64,000 nucleotides of DNA from Halomonas sp. GFAJ-1 (GTDB lineage: Bacteria > Pseudomonadota > Gammaproteobacteria > Pseudomonadales > Halomonadaceae): the NCBI GenBank assembly GCA_002966495.1, contig CP016490.1:2790001-2854000 (forward strand), in the 5' to 3' direction. Below, one piece after another: positions 49,845 through 58,524 of the stretch. The notes beneath the pieces are model-generated. The model was given only the letters and a program-made list of their open reading frames with translations, did not search any database and was not told the origin of the DNA. Positions within the stretch are counted from its first letter, which is position 1, and the number at the start of each line of letters is the position of its first letter. The position numbers were made by a program, and so were the translations under genes.

Positions 49845-51551
49845 TTAGTACAATCTTAAACCTACCCGGGTAATGCTGCCGCCTTCCATAGCACTGACGA
49901 CCCAGTGAATGCCATGCCAATCGACGTCATCACCTACGACGGGGTGTCCACCCACTCGCAACGAGACAAATTCGGCCAGCGTCATATCCTGCTCCCCCGG
50001 GCTTAACGTTAAGCCGTAAGCCTGGGCAACATCCTGCATTTGAGCGCTGCCATCTAAGGTAAAGGTACCGAAGAAAGCGCGCTCTTGCTTAAGCTTAGCA
50101 TCGCCATTGAACAGTCGATTCAGCGCTACCAGGTCTTCTGAACGCCCGATAACACAAATCACGTCATTGAGTTTGAGCCGCGTACTGCCTTTGGGGTGAA
50201 GCATGGCATGATCGCGAAACAGAGCAGAAATCAGAGCGCCGGACGGAAAGCGTAAAAGCCGAATCGGCACATCTTCTAAGTCTTGGTTTTCGACCACATA
50301 GACAAACATTTCAAAATCATTTTCCGGCAGTATGCCAAGCGGCCCACGACGGTTGGGGGTAGTCCCTACAGGCACTTCTACCTTTAACCAACGCGCCATT
50401 AGCGTGAGTGAGCCGCCCTGAATGAGCAGCGACATTAACACCACTGCAAATGCCACATTAAAGTAGAGCGAGGCGTTTTCGACGCCGCCAATCACCGGAA
50501 AAATAGCCAATACGATAGGAACAGCCCCTCTCAATCCTACCCAGGCAATGAACCAGGTTTCTCGCCAACGAAATTTGAAAAAGGGCTTAATCGTAATCAG
50601 TACGGCCAAAGGGCGAGCAATAAAAATTAGCGCCAATGCGACTAAACTAGCAGGCAGTGCCACTTCCCAGAGCTCGCTTGGGGTAACCAACAGCCCCAGC
50701 ACCAGGAAAAGGCCTATTTGGCTTAACCATGCCAAACCATCGTGCACAGGCAAAATAAAGTTGAGGTGGCGGCCTGGTTGGTTGCCAATCATCAAACCGG
50801 CTAAATAGATAGCTAAGAAACCACTTCCACCTAGCACACTGGTTAAACCAAAGACACTAAACCCAAGCGCCAGCGCTAGCATCGCGTAAAGCCCTGGCGC
50901 AAGGTCAAGCCATCGCAAAAGCTTAGCGCTTAACCAGCCCCCTCCTATGCCGATTAACAAGCCAATACCGAACTGGGAAATAAAGAACAAGAGTGTATCG
51001 AGCGAACCGCCAATATCGCCGACCAGTAACTCAACCAGCATCAACGTTAGAAAAATTGCCATCGGGTCGTTGGTGCCCGACTCGATTTCAAGGGTTGCAC
51101 CCACCCGCTCATTCAAGTTAACACCACGGCCGCTTAGCATTGAGAAAACGGCTGCCGCATCGGTGGAGCCAACAATCGCCCCCACCAAAAGCCCTTGAAT
51201 CAGCGTTAGATCAAACACCCACATGGCAATCAAACCCACAATGGCGCTAGTAATAAAAACGCCGAACGTTGCGAGAGAAAGCGCGGGCCTGAAGCCTACA
51301 CGGAATGTTTTCAGGCGGGTGCGTAAACCACCATCTAACAAAATCATGGCCAGGGCCAAGTGGCCAATCGTAAAGGCCATTGAATAATCGTCGAACACGA
51401 CGCCTAACACACCCTCCTCACCGGCCAACATGCCAAGCCCAAGGAAGATAAGCAGTAACGGGAGGCCAACCATTGATGAAAGGCGGCTCGCTAAAATGCT
51501 AAGCGCCATGAGCGAACCACCAACTAAAAAGAACGTATAAATTGCGTCCAT
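49845..51551 (-). CDS. nhaP2: NhaP2-type potassium/proton antiporter
   Basis: A 568-residue CPA1-family antiporter with about 12-13 membrane segments (residues 1-390). The ion-transport motif GTNDPMAIFLTL follows the STDAAAVFSML segment, both characteristic. A cytoplasmic C-terminal region contains a TrkA-C-like domain (PENDFEMFVYVVENQDLEDV) and a CorC/HlyC-like end. NhaP2 (CvrA, YcgO) exchanges K+ for H+ at low osmolarity, guarding cell volume, relevant for a salt-tolerant organism. Single gene beside tRNA-Ser. Confidence 0.92.
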   Translation of the reverse strand: MDAIYTFFLVGGSLMALSILASRLSSMVGLPLLLIFLGLGMLAGEEGVLGVVFDDYSMAFTIGHLALAMILLDGGLRTRLKTFRVGFRPALSLATFGVFITSAIVGLIAMWVFDLTLIQGLLVGAIVGSTDAAAVFSMLSGRGVNLNERVGATLEIESGTNDPMAIFLTLMLVELLVGDIGGSLDTLLFFISQFGIGLLIGIGGGWLSAKLLRWLDLAPGLYAMLALALGFSVFGLTSVLGGSGFLAIYLAGLMIGNQPGRHLNFILPVHDGLAWLSQIGLFLVLGLLVTPSELWEVALPASLVALALIFIARPLAVLITIKPFFKFRWRETWFIAWVGLRGAVPIVLAIFPVIGGVENASLYFNVAFAVVLMSLLIQGGSLTLMARWLKVEVPVGTTPNRRGPLGILPENDFEMFVYVVENQDLEDVPIRLLRFPSGALISALFRDHAMLHPKGSTRLKLNDVICVIGRSEDLVALNRLFNGDAKLKQERAFFGTFTLDGSAQMQDVAQAYGLTLSPGEQDMTLAEFVSLRVGGHPVVGDDVDWHGIHWVVSAMEGGSITRVGLRLY

Positions 51552-51702
51552 GTGTCTCCGTCTCTACATCAATGCCGCTCTATTATTGCATGCCACCGTT
51601 GAATTTACTGTGACATATTACCGGGTTGATTCGCGATGGGGCTGGTCAGATGCTTAACCTCACGGCTACACTCCGCCGTCACGATGTCTGGAGTTATTGT
51701 TT

Positions 51703-52851
51703 ATGTTGCAACATTTGCCTCACCGATGGTTAGTCGCGCTGGCACTCACACCGCTGGCATTAGTAATTTTATTATTATTTTCAGATTCAGTTGCTTACGC
51801 CAATGAAGCAAGCGTCGAAGAAGTTGAAGTGCTGCACCTTGAAAGCGAGGTAAAGGTTCCAGAAGCGTTATTGCAGTCTATGGCTGAGGAAAACGCCGAC
51901 GAGGAGGTGCCAACAATGGCTCTGACCCCACCGCCGCCGTTAGACCCTCCTCCTTTAAAGCAGCTTACGCTCATGCTGGACTGGTACTTAAGCCCTCAAC
52001 ATGCAGCCCTAATTATTGCCCAAGAGCGAGGCCTTTTTGCCGCACAGGGGCTCGAGATTGAACTACAATCCCCCGCAGACCCCACCATCGCGATTAAGCT
52101 GTTAGCTGCTGGCGACGTCGATCTTGCGCTAACTCGACAACCCTTGCTGCATTTGCATGCCCACGAAGGGTCGCCGATTATCCGTATTGGCACCCTTTTT
52201 GAAACACCACTGACCGCAGTTATTGTATCCGGGGCCCAACACCAGGGCGAGGATCCCCACATGCATCTTGCGGAACTACACTATGGCTTTTCTACCCGTG
52301 AAGGTCGTGATGCGGTACTACAACAATTACTACCCCGCTCAGTCCAGCAAATAGATGACTTCATGCGGCCAGAGAGCGTGCGTTTTGGCACCACTACGGC
52401 ACTACGAGAAGGAAGAGTGGATGCCATCGCGGATGGTTTTTTTCACTATTTACCCCCTCAGCTTGCAACAGAAGGCATTGCAACCCATGTCATCCAATAC
52501 CACGATTTAGAAATACCCCGCCATGACGGGCTCATCATATTGGCCAATAGCGACACAGCTATTCGTCGCGCCCCCACGTGGTCTCGCTTTCTAATCGCGC
52601 TTGAAGAAGCCAGTTATTGGATTATCGAAAACCCTGATGCCGCCTGGTCGCTATTAGCCACAACCTATCCGGTCGTTGATAACACCATTAACGCAGCTGC
52701 CTGGGAAGATTTGCTCAGACGGATGACCTTGAGCCCAGCCGCCCTTGATACACGACGCTATGCGGCGTTTGAAAGTTTTTTACTGCAGGCTGAACTTATC
52801 GACGTAGCACTGCCCGTGTCACGCTTAGCGATTGACCCCCATTCAATGTAA
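51703..52851 (+). CDS. NMT1/THI5-like ABC transporter substrate-binding protein (orphan)
   Basis: A 382-residue exported protein. The start is ATG 51703 with GGAG nine bases upstream; an in-frame TTG at 51697 is less likely. Residues 1-35 form a signal peptide or anchor. An unusual acidic and proline-rich linker of about 55 residues (EEVEVLHLESEVK, TPPPPLDPPP) precedes the binding domain. That domain begins LTLMLDWYLSPQHAALIIAQ, the THI5/NMT1 signature for thiamine-pyrimidine precursors and related compounds. No permease or ATPase is adjacent, so its transporter partner or role is unknown. Confidence 0.75.
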   Translation: MLQHLPHRWLVALALTPLALVILLLFSDSVAYANEASVEEVEVLHLESEVKVPEALLQSMAEENADEEVPTMALTPPPPLDPPPLKQLTLMLDWYLSPQHAALIIAQERGLFAAQGLEIELQSPADPTIAIKLLAAGDVDLALTRQPLLHLHAHEGSPIIRIGTLFETPLTAVIVSGAQHQGEDPHMHLAELHYGFSTREGRDAVLQQLLPRSVQQIDDFMRPESVRFGTTTALREGRVDAIADGFFHYLPPQLATEGIATHVIQYHDLEIPRHDGLIILANSDTAIRRAPTWSRFLIALEEASYWIIENPDAAWSLLATTYPVVDNTINAAAWEDLLRRMTLSPAALDTRRYAAFESFLLQAELIDVALPVSRLAIDPHSM

Positions 52852-52884
52852 TTTAGTAAGCTGAATTTTTTGTGCTGGAGCGAT

Positions 52885-54309
52885 ATGAGCGAAGCACCGT
52901 TAATTTTCATTGATGTAGAGACCACCGGCACACGAGCCACCCGTGACCGCATCACTGAAGTGGCAGCGTTGAAGGTAGTTGATGGCAGCATCACTGAGCG
53001 CTGGAGCAGCTTGATTAACCCTGGATGTAAAATTCCTGCGCACATCAGCCAACTGACAGGAATTAAGGACGGCATGCTCACTCATGCCCCCTCGTTTCAG
53101 CAGGTAGCAGCTGAGTTTCGCCAGTGGTTGGGGGATGGCCGTTTAGTCGCGCACAATGCACGCTTTGATTACAGCTTTCTGCGCAATGAATTTAAGCGTT
53201 CAGGCATCGACTTCCGCGCCACGTTAATCTGCACATTACGCGTTTCAAGACGCCTTGCCCCTCAGGCAGCTCAGCACAACCTCGCAGCGCTTGTGGAGCG
53301 CTATGCAATAGCGGTGGACCGCCACCATCGGGCAGAAGATGACGCGTTAGCGCTATGGCAGCTGTGGCAAGCGTGGCAACGCCTCTATGACAAGGCTACC
53401 TGGCAGGCTGCCCTTGGCGATGAACAGCGCCACCGCAGCTTACCCGCCCATTTAGATAGCACACAGCTTGAAGGGTTACCCTCAACGCCTGGCGTCTATC
53501 TCTTTTACGGTCATAACCGACTACCCCTTTATGTTGGCAAAAGCATCAATTTACGCAGCCGCGTGCTGGGCCACTTTCAGCGCGATTACCAAGATGACAA
53601 AGAAATGCGCCTAGCCCAACAAATACAGCATGTTGAGTGGGAAGAGACGGCAGGCGACATGGGCGCCCAACTTCGAGAGGCTCAGCTGATTAAGCAACTG
53701 ATGCCCATAATGAACCGACAACTTAGGCGCCAAGGAAAATTAAACACCTGGCACTGGCCAGCCAAGCAACACGCTCCCACTTTGATTAATGGCAGCGCCC
53801 TGGGGCAGCCCCAATCAGGTAGCTTTTACGGACTTTTTCGCAGCGCCAAAGAAGCTAAAGACACACTGCGCTCTCTGAGTGAAACGCACCAGCTATGTCC
53901 ACAGGTACTTGGCTTAGAAAAAGGTAAGGGCCGCTGCTTTGCCAACCAGCTGGGTAAATGCAAAGGTGCTTGCTGCGGTAAAGAGGGAATGAAAGAGCAC
54001 ACTCAACGTGCACAGGAAGCAATGGAAAAACTCCAGGTTGGCACTTGGCCATGGCCTGGCCGAATTGTGATCCGTGAGAAAGGCCAAAACACTCGGAGCA
54101 ATGCGTATCATGTGGTAGATCACTGGTGCTACCTAGGTCGCACAGGAACGTTAACTGCGGCTAGAAAGCTTATCGCTTCAAACCCACAGTTTGATGCCGA
54201 CACTTACCGTATCCTAAATCGATTCCTACGCAACCCAGAGCAACACTGTCTAAAAATCACCCAGCTTGAGAATCAGCCGGCCTCAATGCCTAAAACTGCG
54301 CCGCGATAA
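52885..54309 (+). CDS. DEDDh 3'-5' exonuclease fused to a GIY-YIG nuclease
   Basis: A 474-residue two-nuclease protein from ATG 52885 (GGAG four bases upstream). Residues 1-170 are a DnaQ-type exonuclease: FIDVETTGTRATRDRI, VAHNARFDYSFLRNEF, and HHRAEDDALALW. Residues about 190-275 form a GIY-YIG domain like UvrC/Cho: GVYLFYGHNRLPLYVGKSIN, with an arginine and the distal Glu in LREAQLIKQL. A cysteine cluster (CFANQLGKCKGACCGKEG) near 350-370 resembles the UvrC cysteine-rich part. Proteins of this type occur in many gammaproteobacteria and are linked to nucleotide excision repair. Confidence 0.87.
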   Translation: MSEAPLIFIDVETTGTRATRDRITEVAALKVVDGSITERWSSLINPGCKIPAHISQLTGIKDGMLTHAPSFQQVAAEFRQWLGDGRLVAHNARFDYSFLRNEFKRSGIDFRATLICTLRVSRRLAPQAAQHNLAALVERYAIAVDRHHRAEDDALALWQLWQAWQRLYDKATWQAALGDEQRHRSLPAHLDSTQLEGLPSTPGVYLFYGHNRLPLYVGKSINLRSRVLGHFQRDYQDDKEMRLAQQIQHVEWEETAGDMGAQLREAQLIKQLMPIMNRQLRRQGKLNTWHWPAKQHAPTLINGSALGQPQSGSFYGLFRSAKEAKDTLRSLSETHQLCPQVLGLEKGKGRCFANQLGKCKGACCGKEGMKEHTQRAQEAMEKLQVGTWPWPGRIVIREKGQNTRSNAYHVVDHWCYLGRTGTLTAARKLIASNPQFDADTYRILNRFLRNPEQHCLKITQLENQPASMPKTAPR

Positions 54310-55096
54310 AAACCTCAACCGCTTGCTGAAATGCTGCAGGCTGATCAGCATGCAGCCAGTGGCCCGCTTCTTTGAGGGTTACCACTCTTGCCTTCGGTAG
54401 CATTTCCCGCAGTGCTGGCAGCATATCATCGCTGACGTAATGAGAATCAGCGCCACGCAGCACCAGCGTTGGGCCATCAAAAGCACCCTCGCCGTCTGGC
54501 ACACCAATAATGGCTTCATAGCCCCTCTGAATCTCATCTAAACCAACACGCACACTCATACTTCCTTCATCGTTGCGCACTAGGTTCGTGGCAAGAAACA
54601 GCCGGGTAGGACGTGAATCAACGTGTTCGGCAAGCAACGCATCCGCTTCGCGACGGTTAGTAGGTTTCCCTGTTTTTACACGCTCAAGAGCAGCAAACAC
54701 ATCATCATGACCATGCTGATAAGCCACCGGTGCGATATCAGCCACCACCAAGGACGCGCAGCGCTCTGGTGCAACACGGGCTAACGTGATAGCGACTTTG
54801 CCGCCCATGGAGTGCCCAAGAACATGCGCACGCTCAATCGAAAGCTTGTCCAATACTGCCAGCACATCTTGGCTCATGGCTTTATAACTCATGCCCTCTA
54901 CATGGGGTGAGCGGCCATGGTTACGCAGATCAACTGCAATTACACGGCGAGTCTGCTGCCACACTTTGAGATGAGAGCGCCAGTTATCAGCGCTGCCCAA
55001 CAGGCCATGGATAACCACTAACGGAAGCTGGTCATGACTGCCTTGCTCGGCAGGCAGGTCAATGACATGAAGTTCAACGGCGGCAAGTTCGGTCAT
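54290..55096 (-). CDS. Alpha/beta hydrolase, YbfF-like esterase
   Basis: A 268-residue alpha/beta-hydrolase. VVIHGLLGSADNWR holds the oxyanion motif, the nucleophile elbow is LGHSMGGK (Ser near 96), and the catalytic His lies in KEAGHWLHADQP near the C-terminus. This spacing matches the YbfF short-chain acyl esterases, which act on acyl-CoA or small esters. Its 3' end overlaps the exonuclease gene by 20 bases, converging. The natural substrate is unknown. Confidence 0.88.
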   Translation of the reverse strand: MTELAAVELHVIDLPAEQGSHDQLPLVVIHGLLGSADNWRSHLKVWQQTRRVIAVDLRNHGRSPHVEGMSYKAMSQDVLAVLDKLSIERAHVLGHSMGGKVAITLARVAPERCASLVVADIAPVAYQHGHDDVFAALERVKTGKPTNRREADALLAEHVDSRPTRLFLATNLVRNDEGSMSVRVGLDEIQRGYEAIIGVPDGEGAFDGPTLVLRGADSHYVSDDMLPALREMLPKARVVTLKEAGHWLHADQPAAFQQAVEVFIAAQF

Positions 55097-55112
55097 GCGG
55101 GCTCCTTAGCCA

Positions 55113-55781
55113 TTATGCAGTTCGAGGGGGCGCATCTGTTTGGCCTGTCCACACCACCAAGTGACGGGTAAGCCAGGCTAACAATAAGCCGTAAAGTGGC
55201 AGGAAAAAGAGTAGGCTGATACCTAGCTTAATCACATAATCGACCACCGCAATCTCAACCCAATGATTAGCCATAAAGGGGTCTGGGCTGTTGTAAAAAG
55301 CCGCAAAGAAAAACGCGAAGGTATCGGCTAAGTTGCCTAATACCGTTGAGCATACTGGCGCTACCCACCACGCCCATTGGCGTAAACGATCAAACACCTG
55401 CACGTCTAGCAACTGCCCTATCACATAGGCCAGGAAGCTAGCCAGCGCGATACGTGCCACAAACAAATTCCACTCGCCCAAGGCTTCTAGTCCAGCAAAG
55501 CTGCCCCGTGGAAAAACAACCGATACCACATACGAGACTACCAACGCGGGAAACATAACACGCAGGACAATTGAACGTGCTGGCCTTTTACCAAATAACC
55601 GTACGGTTAAATCCGTCGCCAGAAAGATAAAGGGGAAACTGAATGCACCCCAGGTGGTATGAAAACCAAATAACGTAAACGGCAGCTGAACCAAGTAGTT
55701 ACTTGCAGCAATAATGCCAATATGAAAAGCGATCATCACCACCAAGCAGCGGCGGTATTGGGTATCAGTTAATGCAAACAT
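55113..55781 (-). CDS. yhhQ: Queuosine precursor transporter (YhhQ/QPTR family)
   Basis: A 222-residue membrane protein with about six segments. The signature elements are FPFIFLATDLTVRLFGKRPA, SFLAYVIGQLLDVQVFDRLR and STVLGNLADTFAFFFAAFYN. YhhQ imports preQ0/preQ1 for queuosine modification of tRNA. It sits directly downstream of a probable preQ1-I riboswitch, whose ligand is its expected cargo, giving strong support to the assignment. Transcribed with the esterase gene 16 bases downstream. Confidence 0.93.
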   Translation of the reverse strand: MFALTDTQYRRCLVVMIAFHIGIIAASNYLVQLPFTLFGFHTTWGAFSFPFIFLATDLTVRLFGKRPARSIVLRVMFPALVVSYVVSVVFPRGSFAGLEALGEWNLFVARIALASFLAYVIGQLLDVQVFDRLRQWAWWVAPVCSTVLGNLADTFAFFFAAFYNSPDPFMANHWVEIAVVDYVIKLGISLLFFLPLYGLLLAWLTRHLVVWTGQTDAPPRTA

Positions 55782-55790
55782 TCAGGATGG

Positions 55791-55827
55791 CCTTTTTTTA
55801 ATCACATGAGGGGTTAGGGAACCCTCA
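55791..55827 (-). promoter_or_regulatory. preQ1-I riboswitch (translational type) upstream of yhhQ
   Basis: On the minus strand TGAGG (55827-55823) pairs with CCTCA (55813-55809) around the loop GTTCCCTAACC, followed by a spacer and the A-rich tail TTAAAAAAAGG (to 55791). This matches the preQ1-I aptamer layout (compact stem, UAACC loop end, A-rich tail making the pseudoknot), close to the Thermoanaerobacter example. The AAGG of the tail is the ribosome-binding site, nine bases before ATG 55781, so ligand binding should shut translation. Confidence 0.82.
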
Positions 55828-55880
55828 AAAAAGCGTTTTAACGCTAACGGGCGCGCATTATACGCTTTCCGCTGAGCAAT

Positions 55881-55910
55881 AAAAAAGCCGCTCGACGAAT
55901 CGAGCGGCTT
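55881..55910 (-). terminator. Intrinsic terminator downstream of prpE
   Basis: An 11-bp perfect stem, AAGCCGCTCGA and complement (55885-55895, 55900-55910), with a 4-base loop and six T residues on the minus strand (55881-55886). It ends the prpE transcript 31 bases after the stop and isolates it from yhhQ. Confidence 0.92.
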
Positions 55911-55940
55911 GGGCAGTTGCCGTGCCACAGTTTCACAACA

Positions 55941-57857
55941 TTAAGCGTCCAACGGTTTAGCCTGTTCAGCAGCACCTACTGAACGTTCGCACATGGCGGT
56001 GTGCACATCACTTAGGCTGGTTGGATCATCGATTGTTGAAGGTATGCCAAACGACTTACCATCAGCAATATTGCGTAACAGCTTACGCAATATTTTCCCG
56101 GAACGCGTCTTAGGCAAACGGCTAACCACCAACACTTGCTTAAAGCACGCAATCGGCCCAATACGCTCACGCACCAAGTTAATCAGATCGGCTTCGAGTT
56201 GCGCTTCATCGCCCTCAAAGCCATCTTTGGTAATCACCAAGCCAATCGGAAGCTGACCTTTCAAGTCATCGTGGATACCAATGACTGCGCATTCAGCAAC
56301 GGCTGGGTGCCCGCCTACCACCTCTTCCATTTCACCCGTCGAGAGACGATGCCCAGCCACGTTAATAACATCGTCGGTTCTGCCCATGATGAACAGATAG
56401 CCATCTTCATCAAAATAGCCGCCATCACCGGTTAAGTAATAGCCAGGGAACGCCGCCATGTAGGCGCTATGGAACCGCTGTGGGTCGCGCCAAATACCGG
56501 TTAAGCACCCTGGCGGAAGCGGTTGCTTGATCACCACACTTCCCTGCTGCATGGGCGCAGCGGTTTCACCATCGCGATCTAAGATTTGCACATTAAACCC
56601 AGGCACAGGGTACGTCGCAGAACCTGCTTTGGTAGGTGTAGCCTCTATACCAGGTAAGTTAGCGGCAATGGGCCAACCTGTTTCGGTTTGCCACCAGTGA
56701 TCGATCACTGGCACATCTAACAAATCATCTAACCAATGGAAAGTCGGTGGATCTAGCCGCTCGCCAGCAACGTACAGATGCTCAAGGCTACTGATATCGT
56801 AATTTTCCAGTAGCTTAGCGTCTGGATCCTCTTTTTTAATCGCCCGAAATGCCGTTGGCGCGGTGAAGAAGCTCTTAACCTTATACTCTTGGATTAATCG
56901 CCAGAAGCTACCCGCATCCGGCGTTTTTACTGGCTTCCCTTCATAAATAATCGTCGTGCAGCCTCTCAGCAGCGGCGCATAAACAATATAGGAGTGCCCG
57001 ACGACCCAACCGACATCCGAGGCGGTAAACATTACATCGCCCGGCTGCAGCGCATAAATCGCTTCCATGGAGTAGGCCAGCGCCACCGCATAGCCGCCAG
57101 TATCACGCACGACGCCTTTGGGCTTACCCGTCGTACCTGAGGTATAGAGCACATACAAGGGGTCAGTTGCCTTAACAGGCACACACTCAGCAAAGGGAGC
57201 GTCTGCTACTAGCGCTTGCCAGTCATGATCCCCCTGCGCTAAGTCGGCCTGAAGGGCATCACGCTGGAAGACCACACACGCTTCAGGCTTAAAGCTACTT
57301 TGGGCGATAGCCTGATCAATAATAGGTTTGTAAGGCAGCACCTTATCAACTTCGATTCCGCAAGAGGCCGCAATAACCACCTTTGGCTCTGCGTCTTCAA
57401 TTCGAACGGCTAACTCATGGGGCGCAAAACCACCAAACACGACAGAGTGCACCGCGCCCAGCCGAGCACAGGCATACATGGCAATTAGTGCTTCAGGCAC
57501 CATCGGCATGTAGATCACCACTCGGTCGCCTTTAGCCACCCCGAGCGTTGCAAGACCGCCTGCGAACTGGGCCACTCGGTCACGTAGCTCCTGGTAGGTA
57601 ATAGTTTCCTTTGACTGAGTTACGGGGGAATCCCAATAAATAGCCGGCTGGCTACCGCGTCCTTGTTCCACATGATAGTCAATGGCGGCATAGCAAATAT
57701 TCAATTCGCCATCGCCAAACCAGCGGGCATGCTGCTGATCATCATAGGAGAGCGTCTGAGTGGGAGGCGTGTACCATGGAAGCCTTTTAGCCTGTTCAGC
57801 CCAAAAGGTTTCGGGGTGCTCAACCGATTGCTGGAAGATGTTCTGATAGAGAGTCAT
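55941..57857 (-). CDS. prpE: Propionyl-CoA synthetase (AMP-forming acyl-CoA synthetase)
   Basis: A 638-residue ANL enzyme that activates propionate (and acetate weakly) to the acyl-CoA. Motifs: VLYTSGTTGKPKGVV (P-loop A3), WWQTETGWPI (A5), YYLTGDGGY (A7), and RSGKILRKLLR with the catalytic Lys near 592, the site acetylated by Pat enzymes. The N-terminus (ETFWAEQAKRLPWYTPPTQT) and the overall length favour PrpE over Acs. No prpBCD genes lie nearby. It is preceded by a 297-base gap facing an ArsR-type regulator. Confidence 0.88.
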   Translation of the reverse strand: MTLYQNIFQQSVEHPETFWAEQAKRLPWYTPPTQTLSYDDQQHARWFGDGELNICYAAIDYHVEQGRGSQPAIYWDSPVTQSKETITYQELRDRVAQFAGGLATLGVAKGDRVVIYMPMVPEALIAMYACARLGAVHSVVFGGFAPHELAVRIEDAEPKVVIAASCGIEVDKVLPYKPIIDQAIAQSSFKPEACVVFQRDALQADLAQGDHDWQALVADAPFAECVPVKATDPLYVLYTSGTTGKPKGVVRDTGGYAVALAYSMEAIYALQPGDVMFTASDVGWVVGHSYIVYAPLLRGCTTIIYEGKPVKTPDAGSFWRLIQEYKVKSFFTAPTAFRAIKKEDPDAKLLENYDISSLEHLYVAGERLDPPTFHWLDDLLDVPVIDHWWQTETGWPIAANLPGIEATPTKAGSATYPVPGFNVQILDRDGETAAPMQQGSVVIKQPLPPGCLTGIWRDPQRFHSAYMAAFPGYYLTGDGGYFDEDGYLFIMGRTDDVINVAGHRLSTGEMEEVVGGHPAVAECAVIGIHDDLKGQLPIGLVITKDGFEGDEAQLEADLINLVRERIGPIACFKQVLVVSRLPKTRSGKILRKLLRNIADGKSFGIPSTIDDPTSLSDVHTAMCERSVGAAEQAKPLDA

Positions 57858-58154
57858 AGTGGCCTTGCCTGGACTTTGTCAACGAAATGGATCTGATTGT
57901 TGACACTTTATAAAGTTAATCGCTTGACCACCCTCATACTATGGGATAAATCGCGACCAAAGCCGTATAAGCCCACACAGATTGTCGACAAACCAAGAAG
58001 ACACTACCATTGATTAACCGTTAAACCAGCTTTTGGACAAAACACGCTAAATTACTGATCATTGAATAAACAATTCTCGCGGTATGCTCCCGACGCGAAA
58101 ATGCCTATAAAACCATAACAACGCTGTGTCATCAGTGTAGGCAAGGAGAAACTC

Positions 58155-58475
58155 ATGTCTGCTTCCCCAAGCGCCGCCTCACGCCTCTTAGAGCATAACG
58201 GCCATGCCATTGAGGCAGGTACTAATTTGCTTAAAGCCCTTGCCAATGAAAAGCGTCTGCAAATCCTTTGCTTATTAGCGGAAACAGAGCTGTCGGTAAC
58301 CCAAATTAATCAGCAACTTGCTCTTAGCCAGTCGGCACTCTCACAACACCTTGCAATCTTGCGGCGCGACCAGTTGGTTAACACCCGCAGGGAGTCCCAA
58401 ACCATTTATTATTCACTTAAAAGTGATAGCGCCAAGGCCATTATTGACACCTTGGCGCACCACTACGCAGCGTAA
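58155..58475 (+). CDS. ArsR family winged-helix transcriptional regulator
   Basis: A 106-residue regulator. ALANEKRLQILCLLAETELS precedes the recognition helix SQSALSQHLAILRRDQLVN and the wing TRRESQTIYYSL. The CxC metal site of ArsR/SmtB sensors is absent; only one cysteine (in LQILCLL) is present, so it is not a classical metal sensor and may respond to redox or sulfur. The start follows AAGGAGA. It is divergent from prpE but shows no proven link. Confidence 0.9.
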   Translation: MSASPSAASRLLEHNGHAIEAGTNLLKALANEKRLQILCLLAETELSVTQINQQLALSQSALSQHLAILRRDQLVNTRRESQTIYYSLKSDSAKAIIDTLAHHYAA

Positions 58476-58524
58476 CTCTATGGCGCCTTAAACCGTGGTT
58501 GAAGCAGGCTTAGGTGGGCGCCTC

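Noticed and set aside
55941..57857. Housekeeping acetyl-CoA synthetase (acs) identity
   Set aside because: N-terminal sequence and length are closer to propionyl-CoA synthetase; prpE is preferred although substrate overlap is likely.
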